Shown: positions 1 through 12,019 of the stretch, piece by piece
Layout: every line of letters starts with the position of its first letter
Position numbering within the stretch: the stretch's first letter is position 1
Assembly: GCF_001039355.2 (NCBI RefSeq)
Contig: NW_019775720.1
Location: 70,201-110,065, forward strand
DNA length: 39,865 nucleotides
From: Lingula anatina
Lineage: Eukaryota; Brachiopoda; Lingulata; Lingulida; Lingulidae
Direction: 5' to 3'
Notes under the pieces: generated by a model
The model's input: the letters and a program-made list of their open reading frames with translations, nothing else
Databases searched by the model: none
What the model was told of the DNA's origin: nothing
Translations under genes and position numbers: made by a program

Positions 1-86
1 GGGGAAAGTTAGAAGGGTTTAGTTTTTTATTTTAATTTTTTTTTTTTTTTTTATTTTAATTTTTTAAAAAAAAAAAAAATAAAAAG

Positions 87-142
<56 letters not shown>

Positions 143-374
143 AAAAAAAAAAAATTAAAAATAAATGAACAAACAAATAGATGAATTAATAACCAAAAAC
201 ATAAATGCATAAAACAAGTATTTAATTTCTGAAATAGAATGCGAAAGAAAATGCAGAAATTACAAAATTGCATTTTTAAAAAATGGACTTATTTCTTGAT
301 TTCAATAATTCATTATTTGTCATAATTATTAATAAAACTAAAGAAATAATAATAATTATAATAATGTGATTCAG
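1..374. repeat. Low-complexity T/A tracts in an eIF2A intron
   Basis: The first 170 bases are almost pure T then A runs (T about 38-51, A about 65-79 and 98-154), followed by AT-rich sequence that ends in the acceptor cag at 372-374. No coding signal is seen. It reads as the end of an intron of the eIF2A gene, whose earlier exons lie left of the window. Confidence 0.7.
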
Positions 375-3300
375 GGTCAGCCAGCCTTTGTGAGAGTTTA
401 CAGGTACCCAGAGTTTTCTGGTCCCAACGCTGTCCTCGCCAACAAAAGTGTCTTTAAGTGCGACAAGGCAGAAATGTACTGGAATAAAAAAGGTGGGAGT
501 AATACACTTTATATTTTATTATTATGATCATGATTCTTTTTTTATTTATTATTATCAGTGTGTTTATTGATATTTTGAAGTAATGATACTGGTGTGACAG
601 ATTCTGTGATGTAGGGTAGCAGGGGTGGATCTAGAGCTATTTTATGAGAAATTACCAAATTACAAGTATCTTTATTGATTCATCCTCCATTTTTAACCGT
701 CTTCCGACAGAAAAAATTAGATATCTGTCAATGTACACTTGAAAATCTGAAGGTCTTCCCGACGACCCAGAAGATGGTCTCAATCTGCACCTGTGTAAGA
801 CTGTAATACATATCTAAAGATGTTATATGACCATAGCAATATACGCTTTATTCAGTTAAGGGGTGTTTTTTGGTGAAAAGTGAGTACCTTCTCTCCCTAT
901 ACATGTAAAATATTGCTCGGGTGACAGTTACTATCTCATACTTAATTTTCTTATTAATTTGATACTAGAAAGTGATTAGAAGTTGTAATTTTGATATTTT
1001 AGGCACCTCACTCCTAATCCTGACAGCCACAGAGACCTCAGCTGGCTCCTACTATGGTGACAATAGTCTTTATTATATAGATGTCAAAGGCACCAGTAGT
1101 ATGGTACCTTTAGGTAAGTAGAACAATATTTTATATACATTATATAGATGTCAAAGGCACCAGTAGTATGGTACCTTTAGGTAAGTAGAACAATATTATA
1201 TACATTATATAGATGTCAAAGGCACCAGTAGTATGGTATCTTTAGGTAAGTAGAACAATATTATATACATTATATAGATGTCAAAGGCACCAGTAGTATG
1301 GTACCTTTAGGTAAGTAGAACAATATTATATACATTATATAGATGTCAAAGGCACCAGTAGTATGGTATCTTTAGGTGCGTACAGTTTAATAGAGGGTTG
1401 ATCATATATGCTTTGGTAGTAACTCCTTCCAAACTTTATTTCAAACATGGCAACCATACTGAAATTATATGTTATATTTTTTTTTTTCAGAAACTCCAAG
1501 CTTATTTTTGACTGCAAGTCGCTTGGAAAAACACATTTTTGAATGACATGAATAAATGGAGTGTCTCTATTTTCAGGCAAAAATGGCCCTGTTTACAGTT
1601 TGCAATGGAATCCAAATTCACAGGAGTTTTGTGCAGTTTATGGTTGTATCTTTGGCTTCTGGTCTGTTTTACACACACACATACACACACACACACATGC
1701 ACACACACACACACACACAGGCACATGATAACACACACAAACATGAGCAATCATGTATGCATGCATGCACACACACACACAAAAGAGAAAAACATGCACA
1801 CACAGGAAGGATCCTCTCTGTGTCCCTTTTATGTCATATTGGAAATATACAATTATTTTCAAAACCATTCTTCAGTTTGGTTAACTCCTTGACCAATGTC
1901 CAGATATGCCTGCCAAGGCCACCCTGTACAATCTGAAATGTGAGCCCGTCTTTGACTTCGGGACAGGTCCCAGGAATACGGTGGCTTACAACGCACATGG
2001 AAACAGTATCCTTTGTCAACCACTTCGATAAAAATATCTGCCAGTGGATTTTTTAAAATAAGTGATTCTAAAAGAAGAAATCGGGGCCTTTTTCAGTTCT
2101 TATCTCGTTCTTTGTAATGGTTTGATATCTCACAGAAAAATGCTTATGAAAATCAAAGTTGTGTGTATTTGCAGTATCTCTCATTTATTTTTATTACTCA
2201 GTTATTGCAGCTAGTCCTGCAATTTGATAGAATCAATGTGCAATATTACTTTGAAAATCGACAAACTTAAGTCATTTTCTTATTTAAAAAACAAAACAAA
2301 ACAAAAAACTTGACTCTTTCTCTCAGTCGTTTGTCTGGCCGGCTTTGGTAATCTCCGTGGTAACCTAGAATTCTGGGACACGAAGCAGAAAAAACAAATA
2401 AAGCAGACGGAGGCCTCTGACTCTACCGTGTTTGAGTGGTGTCCAGACGGCGTCCATTTTCTCACAGCCACCACTGCCCCTAGGCTTAGGGTGGGCAATG
2501 GGTGGGTACTGGATTGGTTCCACAAAACCAGTTATAAGATTGGTTCCACAATTAAAACAAGTATTGGATTGGTTCCACTCAAACACTTAATCTCATACAA
2601 TGTGCATAATCATGATTATTATTATTTCTTGAAATGGTGCTGTTTGCAAATTTACTTACTAACAACTAATAAAATCTAAAACCATGAGTCTTAGATTAAA
2701 TACTTAACTAAGAAGAAGGAACAATTATTGCTGAAAGATAATTACAGTTGTAACTGAGCACCTGTACTATGTTATTTCTTAGATACAAGGTGTGGCACTA
2801 CACGGGCACATTACTTCACCACTACAGTGCCCCCAAGGATTCGGAACTGTGGGAGGCAAAATGGCAGTCAGCACCTCAAGGGCTATACAAAGAACAAGCA
2901 GTCACATATAGGGCTGTGGAATCTACTGTGGTGCAGCCAGCAAGTGAGTCTGTTTTGTTTAGTTATTTTGTTGTGTTGTGTTTTGTTTTGTTTTGTTTTG
3001 AAGAAGAATAGCTTTGACTTTTTTATGGATGCATACCCACACAAGTTTGGTTGTTCTGATGAATACATGTGTCTTGTTTTGATGACTGCATTTCCTGTGA
3101 AGTAGGGTCATTTTAACTTATTGGCCACTTCATCAACAGTTTGTCTGATTATGTTATGTTTAGTACACACATTAAATGTTATGGCCTTAGGGATAAATTT
3201 TACTATATTTCAGTAAGACTCATTACTTGTTTGAAAAATAGACATGCCTGTATATATATCATAATTATAGCTAAAGCGGCTGCGTACCGCCCCCCTGGTG

Positions 3301-3901
3301 CCAGAGGACAGGCTGTCAGTTTTAAGGTCCACGAAGAGGATGAACTGCCGTCCAACGCTAAACAACAGGCTAACCCAGGTAAACAGGTTTTCATACACCT
3401 GATCCAGGTTCTTTATTAGCAAAATTCACTACATGCCTGTTAATTGTGTCTGACCTGGTAAGTACAAACATGAGCTTTTTCCACAGAAAAGCGGAATTCT
3501 GCTTTTTTTAAAATTCAATTCAGATGGTTCCTGCGATTTGGCAAGGTTTGGTGTTGGATCCCTTGATAAATGTTCAAAGTTTTTGTTTTTTTTTAAAGCT
3601 AGGCTCATGTCTGTGGTGTGATTTTTCTTTTAGTCTGGTCTGTCAGTAAACGTGGGTTTTAATGTTTATCAGTCACCATAATGCAATGTCCGTACATATT
3701 TCAGAAAACATGTCAAAGGCTGCATTAAAGAATAAGAAAAAAAGGGAAGCCAAAGCAAAAGCGAAAGAAGAACAGGTAACATTCTCCTGTTATAATCAAC
3801 ATTAATACATCTCTCCAGATGAAAGCACTGCTTCATTTTTTAATGTTGTCAATCATTTTTAGATCTGTTGTAAGTAAACATGACACAGACACTGGCCATG
3901 G

Positions 3902-3972
<71 letters not shown>

Positions 3973-4541
3973 TTAACATATCTAATGCCATTCATTCCAC
4001 GCATACTTCATTATTCTCCAGGGAAGTGCAGGTGCTGCCCCCTCCAGGCCTTTCACGGCACCAGCACCTGCTGCTGCGTCCACAGGAGATCCAGAGAAAG
4101 ATAAAAAGATTAAAAACCTCACAAAGGTAGTTTGGATTTTAAAGCAGCGGTCCCTCGGCTTTATTGTGTAAAAAATCTTGGTTGACATATTGATCCCAGC
4201 ATTCAATAAGTGCTCCATGAACTTTGTCAAACACGTACAGCAAGAAGTATAATATTTTATAGTTGAATTGAGATAAAGTAAAAGACAAATGTAAGGTTAT
4301 TTTCTGCGATACAGAAAATGCTAACAGTTATACTGAAATTCAATATTATCAGATGAAATAGAAGACAAGTTTAAGCAGTTTTATTTGATACAGAGAAAGT
4401 GCAATATTTTATATAGAAAAAATAATTGGGTGAAGTAATAGATAAATTGATGGATGCAAAGAAAATACAGTGTTGAATTGAAATTGGATATTAATAAATG
4501 AAGTAATACAAAATTTAGCGCATTTAAAAATACATTTATAG

Positions 4542-4592
<51 letters not shown>

Positions 4593-5267
4593 ATATAAAA
4601 CTAATATAATTGAAATTTAGAATTTGGAGTAAACTATGTACTTTCCATTTCAGAAATTACAACAGATTGAGAAGCTCAAGGAGGACCAGAAAGCAGGGAA
4701 ACAGCTAGAAAAGAACCAGGTAACACATATTTTCAACACAGCAATAAACAACAGTCACACCTAAGGAATACATGTAAAGCCATTCTTTAAAGTACTTGTG
4801 GCTATGGTAATAACTCACATCTTTTCAATGGGGAAAATTATCAGTCTTCCAAATACATATTTTTGGAATTGGTAAAAATGTATTTTTGTGTAGCATTTTT
4901 GGTGCTTGTGCTGTAATGAAAAAAAAACTGCTTTTCAATTGTGTTGCTACCACTCAGTAGGAACGTTCTAATTTCAAGAAGTTATGACTTAATAAGATAC
5001 AGTATCTGTATAGTTCAGAATCCCCCCCCCCCCCCCTTTTGAATAGGTCCAAGTAATTACCATATTAAATCTTTATTTTCTCATTTTATCTGGTTTTAAA
5101 GTGGGGTGTCAGACCTCTGCTTCCTGGCCTTAACACTTCATTTTTTTTTTTTTTTTTTTTGTAAACTTTTGCAAGTGTCAGACATTTCAAAATTGTGTTT
5201 TCAGTTGGAAAAGCTGAACAGTGAAACAACATTAAGGAAGGAATTAGAGGATTTACGACTGTCCTGA
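375..5267 (+). CDS. EIF2A: Eukaryotic translation initiation factor 2A (eIF2A), 3' part, 11 exons
   Basis: eIF2A is a cytoplasmic WD-repeat-like (beta-propeller) factor that can deliver initiator tRNA to the 40S subunit independently of the eIF2 trimer. Coding exons: 375-492, 1003-1113, 1577-1645, 1904-2005, 2327-2501, 2783-2943, 3271-3378, 3705-3775, 4022-4126, 4654-4719 and 5205-5267 (TGA). Together they give 1149 nt, 382 residues and a stop, in frame across every GT/AG junction. Diagnostic stretches are SFVRLYQYP-like AFVRVYRYPEF, MPAKATLYNLKC, VFDFGTGPRN, LAGFGNLRGN, PRLRVGNGYKVWHYTG and AAAYRPPGARG. The end is a Lys/Glu-rich helical tail (GDPEKDKKIKNLTK, then GKQLEKNQLEKL) that closes on ELEDLRLS, as in animal eIF2A. 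Roughly the first third of the protein is outside the window. The match to the family is strong; individual borders were set by eye from frame and homology. Confidence 0.95.
1075..1380 (+). repeat. Five-copy 65-67 bp tandem repeat containing an eIF2A exon end and its splice donor
   Basis: Units begin at about 1075, 1142, 1207, 1272 and 1337. Each holds the last roughly 39 bases of the eIF2A exon ending at 1113, its splice donor and about 25 bases of intron. Four copies keep GTAAGT; the last has GTGCGT. Reading on past the first donor meets TAG at 1119-1121, so use of any later donor would truncate the protein. Confidence 0.92.
1669..1806. repeat. (CA)n-rich microsatellite in eIF2A intron
   Basis: Interrupted CA repeats with ATGC and ATGCATGC interruptions fill most of the intron between 1646 and 1903. 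The short frames that open here on both strands encode only Thr-His or Cys-Val repeats and are not genes. Confidence 0.9.
3902..3969. repeat. (GT)n(GA)n compound microsatellite
   Basis: About 38 bases of GT are followed directly by about 30 bases of GA, in the intron between eIF2A exons ending at 3775 and starting at 4022. Confidence 0.95.
4543..4590. repeat. (TA)n microsatellite
   Basis: An uninterrupted run of about 45 bases of TA lies in the intron before the eIF2A exon at 4654. Other simple tracts in this gene are a poly-C run near 5022-5036 and a poly-T run near 5142-5160. Confidence 0.95.
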
Positions 5268-5364
5268 TACCTTACTACGACACTGCAGAACAGGAATAGA
5301 TTGACATTATCACAGATGAAAAACAAATCGACAAATGTTTTATTTATTTTGCAGTTAGTGCAAT

Positions 5365-5370
5365 AATAAA
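5365..5370 (+). terminator. eIF2A polyadenylation signal
   Basis: AATAAA lies 98 bases after the eIF2A stop codon, with T-rich sequence downstream at 5389-5402. It is the first canonical signal after the stop. Confidence 0.75.
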
Positions 5371-5526
5371 ATCAGGCTCATTTTGCCCTTTTTTTAATAT
5401 TTCGTTAAGTACAGTTTCCCTGATAGTGAAGTTTAACTGCCTCCTTTCATCCAAGAAGTTGTTTACACTCATCTGGTAATTTGTATTGGTAGTTTGCTAT
5501 TTCAGTCTTAAATGATCTTTATAAAG

Positions 5527-5871
5527 TTAAAGTGATAATAACTCTTCGTTTCGGCCAAAAAATGAATTTTCCTGGAGTAAAGAACAATTTTCCTACACTT
5601 ACCAATGGTTAATGAATCCATTTTTACATTCAAAGTTGGTCCCTGGTTTTTTTCTAAAAAGTTTGGTTTTTTGTTAAAATCTCTTAAGAGATTCTAACAG
5701 AGTATAGCCATCAATGGAGGTCACGTGGTCTAAAGACAAGCTCAGATATCAGAATAAAAGCTATAACTGCTGTTTTTGTGGTAAAACCGAATATGTTATA
5801 TTTCTACGAGTTATTCACAATGTTTTTATTATGAAATATAGATCTCATACGAAGAGTTATTATCCCTTTAA
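5527..5871. mobile_element. TTAA-flanked MITE, copy 1
   Basis: The 337-bp body (5531-5867) is bounded by TTAA on both sides. Its ends are inverted repeats: AGTGATAATAACTCTTCG at the left (one mismatch from the consensus AGGGATAATAACTCTTCG) and the reverse complement at the right. No coding capacity is seen. The body has a palindrome around AATCTCTTAAGAGATT and a CACGTG box. It shares most of its length with copies at 10942-11283 and 35803-36147. TTAA target preference suggests piggyBac-type mobilisation, although the terminal bases are not the usual CCC of piggyBac. Confidence 0.88.
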
Positions 5872-6314
5872 AGTGTCTACAAAAAGTTAGGCATTAAATT
5901 TCTGAATAAAATGTGATTGATTTAAATTGAATTCATTTCCACTTTTTTTCTTTTTCATTTCTTTCATGTGGAACATCAATGGAGAACCCCAAACAGTAAT
6001 TGACAAGGATAAAATAAAAGAAAGCACATCTTTATAACAAGAAGTTTATTTCATAATACTCAGAAATTTTGCTTCTTCATATCTTTAAGCACCCTGCAAT
6101 AGTTGCCAGTCTAACAAACGTGTAGCTGGTTTAAGTATTCACTTAGTCATCTGTCTGAAACTTGCACATGGTAGCAGTGTGACCTTGAACGTAACTTGTG
6201 AAAATTCTGGGAAAACTGTAAACTTTGGTCGGTACAAAGGGACTATGTCAGAAGTGCAGTCCAAGGCAGTCCAGAACAGTTTAAAATTTGTTGTTCAGTA
6301 GAAACCATCCTCGG
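5872..6314. other. Intergenic tail-to-tail spacer with UPF3 3' UTR and poly(A) signal
   Basis: This is AT-rich sequence between the MITE and the UPF3 stop. TTTATT at 6045-6050 is AATAAA on the minus strand, about 265 bases after the UPF3 stop, and is the likely UPF3 poly(A) signal. No gene is seen. Confidence 0.6.
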
Positions 6315-9300
6315 CTAGCTTTCTCCTTGACCTTGACCTTCAGGTTCCTTCTTTTGCTTCTCTATTTCTTGACGCCGTCTGCCAGGGACATAGATGGCAC
6401 GCTCTGGGCGATCCTTGAAATAATGAAAAATAAAAATGAACAGGGTAAAAATAATACATTCACTTTTATAATTAGTTTCTTTCAATTTTTAAAGATACAA
6501 AGTCACTATACATTCAAGAAGATGTTTAGAAAAACTCCTGCCATGAATCCAGTTAACTCCTCTTTTCAAAAAAAAAAAAATACTTATTACAAACAAAAAC
6601 TAGAACTACTGCTTGAACCTCGTACCTTATAACGTCGTCTCTCCTTTTTCTCGCCTGCTCCCTCCTCCTTTCCCGAGCTGTCGCTTCCTTTACTATTTTC
6701 ATCACCAATACGCTTGGCAGCCATATCTGTAGCACCTTTGTTACCCTCTCTGGTTTCTGAAGCTTCTGAAGGTTTCTCGTCCTTCTTGGTTTGAGGAACT
6801 GGCTTTGATTTATCTTCCTTAGGGCCAGGTTGTGTAGCATCAGATTTTTCCTTTTCTGTCAGCTTCTCATCCTGCAAGATTAGAAAACTTACTTATAATT
6901 TAAATTTACTTCTTTTTTTTCACAAGTTTAAAGGTTGTGGATCTTTGTACTTGGGAAAATTTCAGTTAAGCAGTATTTAATTACTTTGTCACAGAGTAAT
7001 TTTTTATGATGGATTCCTTTCATGAGTATTAAATTTTACTATACTTTTTTGTCGGGTAATGGAAAATTTAACATTTTGACATGACATAGTTAAATTCAGC
7101 ATGACCACTGCTAATTTCTGAATTACCTTTTTTGTGTCTTTGAAATCTTTCCTTTCGGAGTCTTTCTTGGAACTGCCTGGTCTGAAATGAAGAAAAAAAT
7201 TGATTACATGTTTTAAAGTATCTAAAAATCTGTCTCAAAATATTTTGACAAATAGTTTGCCCTTATGCCTTCAATGTGATTTTTTTCAATAAAAATGATG
7301 GGATAAAGAAAATTCAAGTGTAAGAGGTGTATAATGATCAACCTTTCATTCCTGTTGCCTCTATTTCCACCTTCATTTCGCTTTGCACCTACAGATCTTT
7401 GTTGCTCTTTTTCTTTTTGTCTTTCTCTCTCTCTTTCCCTAAGGAAAAAAAAAATAAATGTGCCAATAATTCACAATTTCCAACATAACAAAATGATCTG
7501 CTTATGAATACTGTATAAAATAGCAAAATAGCCTCATTTTAAGACAAGCAAAATATATTAGCTGAAACATAGAGCAAACTGACAGCTAAATATATTCACC
7601 AAAAAGAAACCTTTCAACAAGTACAAAATAAAAACCTTGTAGAGGAAAACACTTCCTTTCAGAAATGACAATTAAAAATCGCAATTTCAAAATTATAATA
7701 ACTTGCAACTATAAATGTTACAGTAACATTCCTGCCAGTGTCCAAAAAAACCTAGGTCAAATAAAACCAGATCAAAGAAAACTAGGTCAATATCCACCTG
7801 TTTCTTTCCCTGTCCCGCTCCTTCCCACTCTGTGGTCTACTGTTGCTGGTCTCCTTGACAGGAGACTTCTCCTGACCTGGCCTGTCTTCCTTTGTATTCC
7901 TCCCATACTTCTCACTGTCTCTGCCTTTGTCTCTGTCTGGGTTCTTAAGCAGCTACATGGAAACAATTTGTTAATTGTTGACCATATAATAAAAGTATCA
8001 TCAACATCACCATCATTTTATTCTACTACAACAAATACTTCCTTGTGCAACATATAATTGTTATTTTTTACAAAATCCCTTTTAACTCATGACAAAGTTC
8101 ATTGAAAAATTTAAAATATACCATTTGCATTCTTCTCAGAACCCTTTTCACTGTTCAATACCTACTATAAGATCTAACATAAACCAGTAGTTCATTGAAC
8201 TAAATGTGTAAAATAATCTAATCCATACTTGTTTTCTTGAAGTTTATTTTCATTTTTTTACCATGATATAAATGACACACAAACATACCTGATAATATGT
8301 ATTATATACTTAGGTCAAGAAAGCACGAGACTACTAGTAGTCATATCATATTATTTAAATATAGAATATTTCAAAAAGACCAGTTAAAACCAATATGTCT
8401 TATGATCATGATTTCCTCAAACAGACAACTAAGAAGCTTGCTGGCAAAATTTTACTGCAAAAAAAATTATAAGAAAATAATAATAATAATAATGAGCAAA
8501 AAAAGTAATGGAAACTTTAAATGCTTTTCATGCTGCTCAAAAGCAAAACAATGTTAGTAATTTTATTCCTTGGGATAACACAGTATGTCATTTAGGGCTC
8601 CTGGAAAGTTACTAAATACAATTATAATGTCATCTAAAATAAATAAAACTACTAAGATTATTAAGTATCATAACAAATAAAACCTGGGTAAGTGTAAAAA
8701 ATTTTTTTTTTTTTATGCAACAAACCAACATTACAGTAACATAAAAAATAGTAATAAATTGAAATTAAGGTATCTCTGTATGAAGGTTAATAACAAAACA
8801 TTGGGTATGATAATTTTTTGTTTTGTTTGGTTAGGAAACTACCTGAGCCTTCAGAAACATCTCAATCTGTAATTTCTGAAGAAAGATATCATGGTCCTCC
8901 TAAAAGTTTAATGTTTTGGAGAATAAAATACTGTTCAAATCTCCTCTCTATAAAGCAGATGAAATAACAGACTAGTCTGTTTAAGGCATTTTAATAGAGG
9001 GGGGTAGGGACATATAGAAAAAGAGAGAGAGAGAGAGTAGCCAGTCAAACTAGTAAGAATTTCAGGTATTCACTTAGCAATTGAAATTCTGTCATTCTTT
9101 AAACATGGTGCAGACGCGCAGCTGCAAACACACACACACAGAAAATAATTTATATACTTATTAAGACACCTTTTCAACTTGTCCGTATAGTGTAATTGGT
9201 TTTGTAAATAATAATCATATTCATTTTCTTTGTTTTGAGCACATTTGATTTGTTAAGGTAATTTGTTAGGTAATGCTCATCCCTTTTAAAATGACAGTAA

Positions 9301-10462
9301 CAGTTATACAACCACTCTCAAAATTTAAACACCTTATTTATTCCAAAATTTTGGTTCTTCAGTGGCCATTTTTTTTTTTTTTTTTGGTTACTCATAAATC
9401 TTTTACCTCTTATTAACAAGACACTTTTTGGATATAAATAATCAAAACTTTGCATACATTTCTGCAACAAAGAATGACACAATCTGATTTTTTTAAAATT
9501 AATTGTCGACACCTTTGCTAAAAAGAGAAAGCTTTCCAACTAAAACTATATTTATGCTGGACCCAAAGTGAGATTTGCATATGATATCCCAGATGACACG
9601 AGGAGATCAGATGTAAAATCTCACTTTGGGCCCAACATACCTACAGTTTATTAAATGTTATTTTAATACACCAGCATCTAAATCTGGCAATTACCTTCAC
9701 ATTTGCTGAATCTGACTCTTTCTTTGCAGTTTCTTTTCGTCTTGTGCCATCTCTATCTTCCTTATCCCTGTCTTTCTCCTTTTCTCTTTCCCTCTCCTTC
9801 TCCCTTCTTTTTCTTCTTTCTTCTTCTTTCTGTCGCTTTTTTTCTTGTTCTTTCCTCTTCCTCTCTTCTCTCATTCTCTGCAAAATACAAGCTCATATAT
9901 TAAGGATAGTTTGGATGGATACGTATGAATAAATCGTGAAAAATTTCCAGATCTGCAAAAAATCATTGAACAGTGATTAAAGACACCTAATTAGAATTGC
10001 ATAAACTAAACAGGCATGCAAAGTTGTTTTAGTAGGAAATTCAAATGATACACAAAAACAGCACTTTCACAGCATGAGACACTCCAAATAAACAAGATCC
10101 ATTTCAAATTTAACGTGCGCCCAGTAGGTAGAAGTAAACAACTAAAAATTGCATTTACATCCCATAATTGTAACATACCTTGCATGTCACGTGACTGAGA
10201 TACTAGCACATAAATGAAGTGAGAGTGGAAAGAGGTGTGAGAAAACTGCTCAACCCAGATCAACTGGTTGCAAAGCGCATTCTATGCATTACCTGCAGTG
10301 CTGCTCTTCTTTCCTCTTTCTTCCTCTTCAAGTAGTCTAACAATGGTGTGCTGGACTTCACCCCAGCTGAGGCTGAAATAGTGGAGGCAAAAATAAAGTA
10401 GACCACATAAGGATTGAAAATCCAAAGGTGGTCTCAGAAAAATTTTAGACTGGACACTCTGT

Positions 10463-10526
<64 letters not shown>

Positions 10527-11987
10527 GTGTGTGCACCCACCCACCTTTCTGTTCTCTTTCCTTGGTCTCAATCTCTTCCACTAAGTTCTCTATGGTTTGT
10601 GCAGGTGCATCTTCTGGGTTCTCCAAGCTCTCCAGAAACTTTATATAATCTGGATCTAAATTTAATATAAAAATCGTGAAAATTTCTGTAAAATAAATCT
10701 TATATGCTTATCCGGGCTGAGATTTTTTTTGGCTCCCAAAAAGTCGAACATCCGCCGATAGTTAGAAAAATCTCGTTACTGTTGTAAGCACCAACACCAC
10801 CCCAAAAGTTGAAAATCATCCGTTTGTTGGAAAAATCTCAACCTTAGTTTATTCTTTCCTACAGCATTAATCTATGCCTACTTTTCAACTTGGTAAAATA
10901 AAATGAATAAATAAATGAATAAATAAATAATAAATGCGCATTTAAAAGATAACAATTGTTCATTTCAGCCAAATAAATTGATTTTCCTGGGGTAAACAAC
11001 AATTTTCCCATATTTACAAATGGATAATAAATCCATTTCTACATTCAAAGTTACGTGGTCCCTGTTTTTTTTTTGTTTTTTTTTTTCTCCTAAAAAGTTT
11101 CTTGTAATAATCTCTTATGTTTATAGTCATCTATGAAGGTCACGTGGTCAAGCTCAGATGTCAGAATAATTGCTATAACTGCTGTTTTTGTGGTAAAACA
11201 AAATATGTTATATTTCTTTGAGTTGTTAACAGTGCATTTATTGTGAAATATAGACCTCATACGAAGAGTTGTTATCCCTTTAAATACCTTGTTCTATTGT
11301 GCCTTTCTTAGGGTCTGGTTTCTTTGCTTTTTTCTTGGCACATTTTTGATACGGTGCAAATTCCACCACAACTGGGTATTCATTACCTAAGAAATAAACA
11401 GTACAGAGACAAATACAGTAGTGTACACTACAGTAGATACAGTACTACGAAATAAATTGCAAATGTCTTTAATCTTCCAAATTGAATGTTACACCTCTTT
11501 AAAGAAAATTTGTCATTTTTGTTCATCTTGAACATATACTCTCTGATGTGACCAAAATTTTTTTTTTAATACTAATTCTTTAATACCAATAACAAAAATT
11601 TGATGGGGAATAACTTCTCTTTGTAGTGCCTCTTGAAATTCTGCCTCACCTTTGGAATCCAAAAACACATAACCATCAAATTTTTCCCTGAACAAGCAAA
11701 TGTCCTCAAATTTGGCAAAGTTGATGTAAGCTCTTGACACTGCATTGGACCCCAAACTGGAAAAGTAAACAAAAGTGGACACATGTCAACAAAGGCATAA
11801 AGATCAACTCGAAAAAAAGAATAAAAAAATAGAATGCATGGGGTCCCGATTTTTAAAAAAATTTCATGTTGAAAGTTGTAACTTTTTGTGCTATTCTATC
11901 CAATATATGTCAGTATCAGAGATTATGTGGATAATAAACTTTAACAGATTCCGGGTATCTTCTTTCAACTGTGTCAGCCCACGCATG

Positions 11988-12019
<32 letters not shown>

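Noticed and set aside
1075-1380. CRISPR-like array of 65-bp units
   Set aside because: The units are continuous with no unique spacers, and contain an eIF2A exon end; the genome is eukaryotic.
1539-1936. Frames of over 110 codons across the CA-rich tract at 1669-1806
   Set aside because: They translate the microsatellite into Thr-His or Cys-Val repeats and overlap a recognised eIF2A exon in the wrong frame.
8297-8557. Plus-strand frame of 86 codons in UPF3 intron
   Set aside because: AT-rich sequence, no domain, antisense to an intron of UPF3.
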